A stretch of DNA of 6,637 bases, taken from Actinomycetota bacterium (lineage in GTDB: Bacteria > Actinomycetota > UBA4738 > HRBIN12). The notes under the pieces were generated by a model. That model had not been told where the DNA came from and made no database searches. It saw only the letters and a program-made list of their open reading frames with translations. The translations under genes and the position numbers were made by a program. This document shows positions 5,280 to 6,637 of this stretch, one piece after another. The DNA lies in contig SIRV01000260.1 in assembly GCA_004366195.1 (NCBI GenBank), positions 1 through 6,637 on the forward strand, written 5' to 3'. Each line of letters opens with the position of its first letter. Position 1 is the stretch's first letter.

Positions 5280-5993
5280 ATGTCCGGCACCCTCTACGTC
5301 GGCACCTCGGGCTTCGCGTACCCGGCCTGGAAGCACGGCGTCTTCTACCCCGAGGGCCTGCGCGATCGCGAGATGCTCGCCTACTACGCGAGCCGCTTCC
5401 CGTCGGTGGAGATCAACTACACGTTCCGCCGGTTCCCCACCGAGCGGACCCTCGAGACCTGGCGCGCGCAGACCCCCGAGGGATTCCGGTTCTCGCTCAA
5501 GGCGAACCAGCGGATCACCCACGTCCGCCGCCTCGCCGACGCCGACGACGACGTGCGGGACTTCCTGGACCGGTGTCGGGTGCTGGGGGACCGGCTCGGC
5601 TGCGTCCTGTACCAGTGCCCGCCCTCGCTCCGGTACGACCGCGGGCTGATCGAGGCGTTCGTCGGCTACCTCCCGCCCGTGCCGCGCGCGGCGATGGAGT
5701 TCCGCCACCCCTCCTGGCGCGCGGCCCGCGAGCTCCTCGCCGAGCACGGCATCGCCTGGTGCGTCGCCGAGACCGACGAGCGCGACCCGGAGCCCGAGGA
5801 CCTCTCCTTCGAGCCCTTCGGGTTCCTGCGCCTGCGCCGGAGCGCCTACACCGATGGGGAGCTCGCGGGCTGGGCCGAGCGGATCGGTGCCGCCCTCGCC
5901 GCCGGGCACGACGTGTACTGCTACTTCAAGCACGAGGACGAGGGAGCGAGCCCGCGCATGGCCGAGCGTCTCGCCCACCTCATCGGGATCTGA
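5280..5993 (+). CDS. DUF72 (YecE-like) family protein
   Basis: A 237-residue cytoplasmic protein of the DUF72 family, which has a TIM-barrel-like fold and no established reaction. The family landmarks occur in order: GTSGFAYPAWKHGVFYPEG (8-26), VEINYTFRRFP (43-53), FSLKANQRITH (71-81), GCVLYQCPPSLRYD (107-120), AMEFRHPSW (138-146), FGFLRLRRSAY (180-190) and VYCYFKHEDEGASPRMAERL (212-231). The length is normal for the family. The ATG at 5280 is chosen because the first strand (LYVGTSGF) begins four residues later; the longer open frame from 5055 is Arg/Pro-rich and lies opposite the hydrolase gene. It is a lone gene between two minus-strand genes, with 39 bases before the convergent glnD end and no clear terminator there. 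Confidence 0.92.
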   Translation: MSGTLYVGTSGFAYPAWKHGVFYPEGLRDREMLAYYASRFPSVEINYTFRRFPTERTLETWRAQTPEGFRFSLKANQRITHVRRLADADDDVRDFLDRCRVLGDRLGCVLYQCPPSLRYDRGLIEAFVGYLPPVPRAAMEFRHPSWRAARELLAEHGIAWCVAETDERDPEPEDLSFEPFGFLRLRRSAYTDGELAGWAERIGAALAAGHDVYCYFKHEDEGASPRMAERLAHLIGI

Positions 5994-6032
5994 CCGAGCG
6001 GCGACCGGGGCCGGGGGCGCTGGGGAGCCACC

Positions 6033-6637
6033 TCAAGGGCCGAGCCGGGTCGCCAGGGCGCGCTCGAGTTCGACGACCTGTTCCGGGTTCAGCTTGCGCC
6101 CCAGCGCGTCCCGCACGTAGAAGGCGTCCACCACCCGCTCGCCGTAGGTCGCCACCTTGGCCAGATGTACGTCGAGGCCGAGCTCGGCGAAGGTCCGCGT
6201 GACGTCGTAGAGCAGGCCGATGCGGTCGGCGCAGCCCACCTCGACCACGGTGTAGGTCTCCGACGCGTCGGGGTGGGCCTCGACGCGCAGCGGGATGGGG
6301 TGCCGGGGCGGGGGGTAGTGGCGGCGCTTGCGCGCCACCCGGTGCTCGAGCTCCAGCCGCCCCTCGAGCGCGCGCCGCAGGGTCGAGCGGACCTCGCGCC
6401 AGCGCTCCTCGTCGATCTCAGGCTCGAACGCCCCCTGGACCTCGAACACGTCGAGGGCGACGCCGTCGGCGGTCGTGAACACCTGTGCCGAGAGGATGGA
6501 CAGGCCGGCGAGCGCGAGGGACCCCGCGATCTGGGCGAGGAGGCCGGGCCGGTCGGCCGCCACCACCGTGAGCTCGGACGTGCCGGCCCGCTCGCCCGGG
6601 CGCACGAGCGTGCGCACCTCGACCGCGCCGAGCGGGG
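6033..6637 (-). CDS. glnD: GlnD, PII uridylyl/adenylyltransferase, C-terminal part with two ACT domains
   Basis: The last 200 codons of a larger protein; the frame stays open to the window edge, so the nucleotidyltransferase and HD domains lie outside. Two ACT domains are visible. The first has ELTVVAADRPGLLAQIAGSL and ILSAQVFTTADGVALDVFEV; the second has YTVVEVGCADRIGLLYDV, then FAELGLDVHLAKVATYGERV and DAFYV. The second block is highly characteristic of GlnD, which modifies and demodifies the PII signal protein in response to nitrogen status; its ACT domains sense glutamine. In actinobacteria that have been studied the modification is adenylylation rather than uridylylation. A GTG at 6617 is internal, not the start, because the conserved frame continues upstream (PLGAVEV). 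glnD usually lies near amt and glnK in actinobacteria; those would be outside the window. Confidence 0.92.
   Translation of the reverse strand, partial: PLGAVEVRTLVRPGERAGTSELTVVAADRPGLLAQIAGSLALAGLSILSAQVFTTADGVALDVFEVQGAFEPEIDEERWREVRSTLRRALEGRLELEHRVARKRRHYPPPRHPIPLRVEAHPDASETYTVVEVGCADRIGLLYDVTRTFAELGLDVHLAKVATYGERVVDAFYVRDALGRKLNPEQVVELERALATRLGP

Noticed and set aside
4590..5978. Upstream extension of the small zinc-ribbon-like frame to over 550 residues
   Set aside because: The extension overlaps the hydrolase and DUF72 genes and lacks conserved motifs. A Shine-Dalgarno site and GTG at 4589 explain the real start.
1..6637. Search for CRISPR arrays, insertion sequences, attachment sites, tRNA or rRNA genes
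   Set aside because: No regularly spaced direct repeats, transposase or integrase motifs, or tRNA-like cloverleaf were seen; nearly all bases are accounted for by ordinary genes.

Overview
The window looks like an ordinary chromosomal stretch of a very GC-rich bacterium, most likely an actinomycete (Actinomycetota). This rests on the strongly G/C-biased third codon positions, an ABC permease whose C-terminal half resembles actinobacterial homologues, a small CPGC...HWHxxCW protein of a type I associate with actinobacteria, and frequent start regions without a Shine-Dalgarno sequence. I cannot name a genus. I see no mobile element, CRISPR array, tRNA or rRNA, and no gene-free stretch over 300 bases.

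Layout from left to right. (1) Plus strand, 1-1097: the 3' end of a nucleoside/simple-sugar-type ABC transporter permease, then a PaaI-like hotdog thioesterase one base downstream. (2) Minus strand, 2195-1091: a histidine phosphatase followed by an SCP2-type lipid-binding protein; the end of the second overlaps the thioesterase stop tail-to-tail. (3) A 146-bp divergent intergenic region with several inverted repeats. (4) Plus strand, 2342-4298: nrfH-nrfA, the membrane tetraheme quinol dehydrogenase and the pentaheme ammonia-forming nitrite reductase. (5) Minus strand, 5265-4308: an alpha/beta hydrolase tightly coupled to the small zinc-ribbon-like protein. (6) Plus strand, 5280-5993: a DUF72 protein starting only 14 bp from the divergent hydrolase start. 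(7) Minus strand, 6637-6033: the C-terminal end of GlnD (PII uridylyl/adenylyltransferase) with two ACT domains, cut by the window edge.

The most notable genes are nrfHA. NrfH would take electrons from membrane quinol and pass them to NrfA, which reduces nitrite to ammonium with six electrons on the outer face of the membrane. All five NrfA heme motifs are CxxCH, including the catalytic one, which is CxxCK in the best-known enzymes. The other active-site and calcium-site residues are present. No dedicated heme-lyase gene is next to the pair, which fits a CxxCH enzyme. The only other nitrogen-related gene is glnD, and a functional link to nrfHA is speculative.

I did not find convincing evidence of an undescribed multi-gene system. 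The second-look items are the CxxCH NrfA, the architecture of the nrf upstream region, possible leaderless or bidirectional promoters, and two RNA/DNA hairpins in the small minus-strand gene after nrfA.
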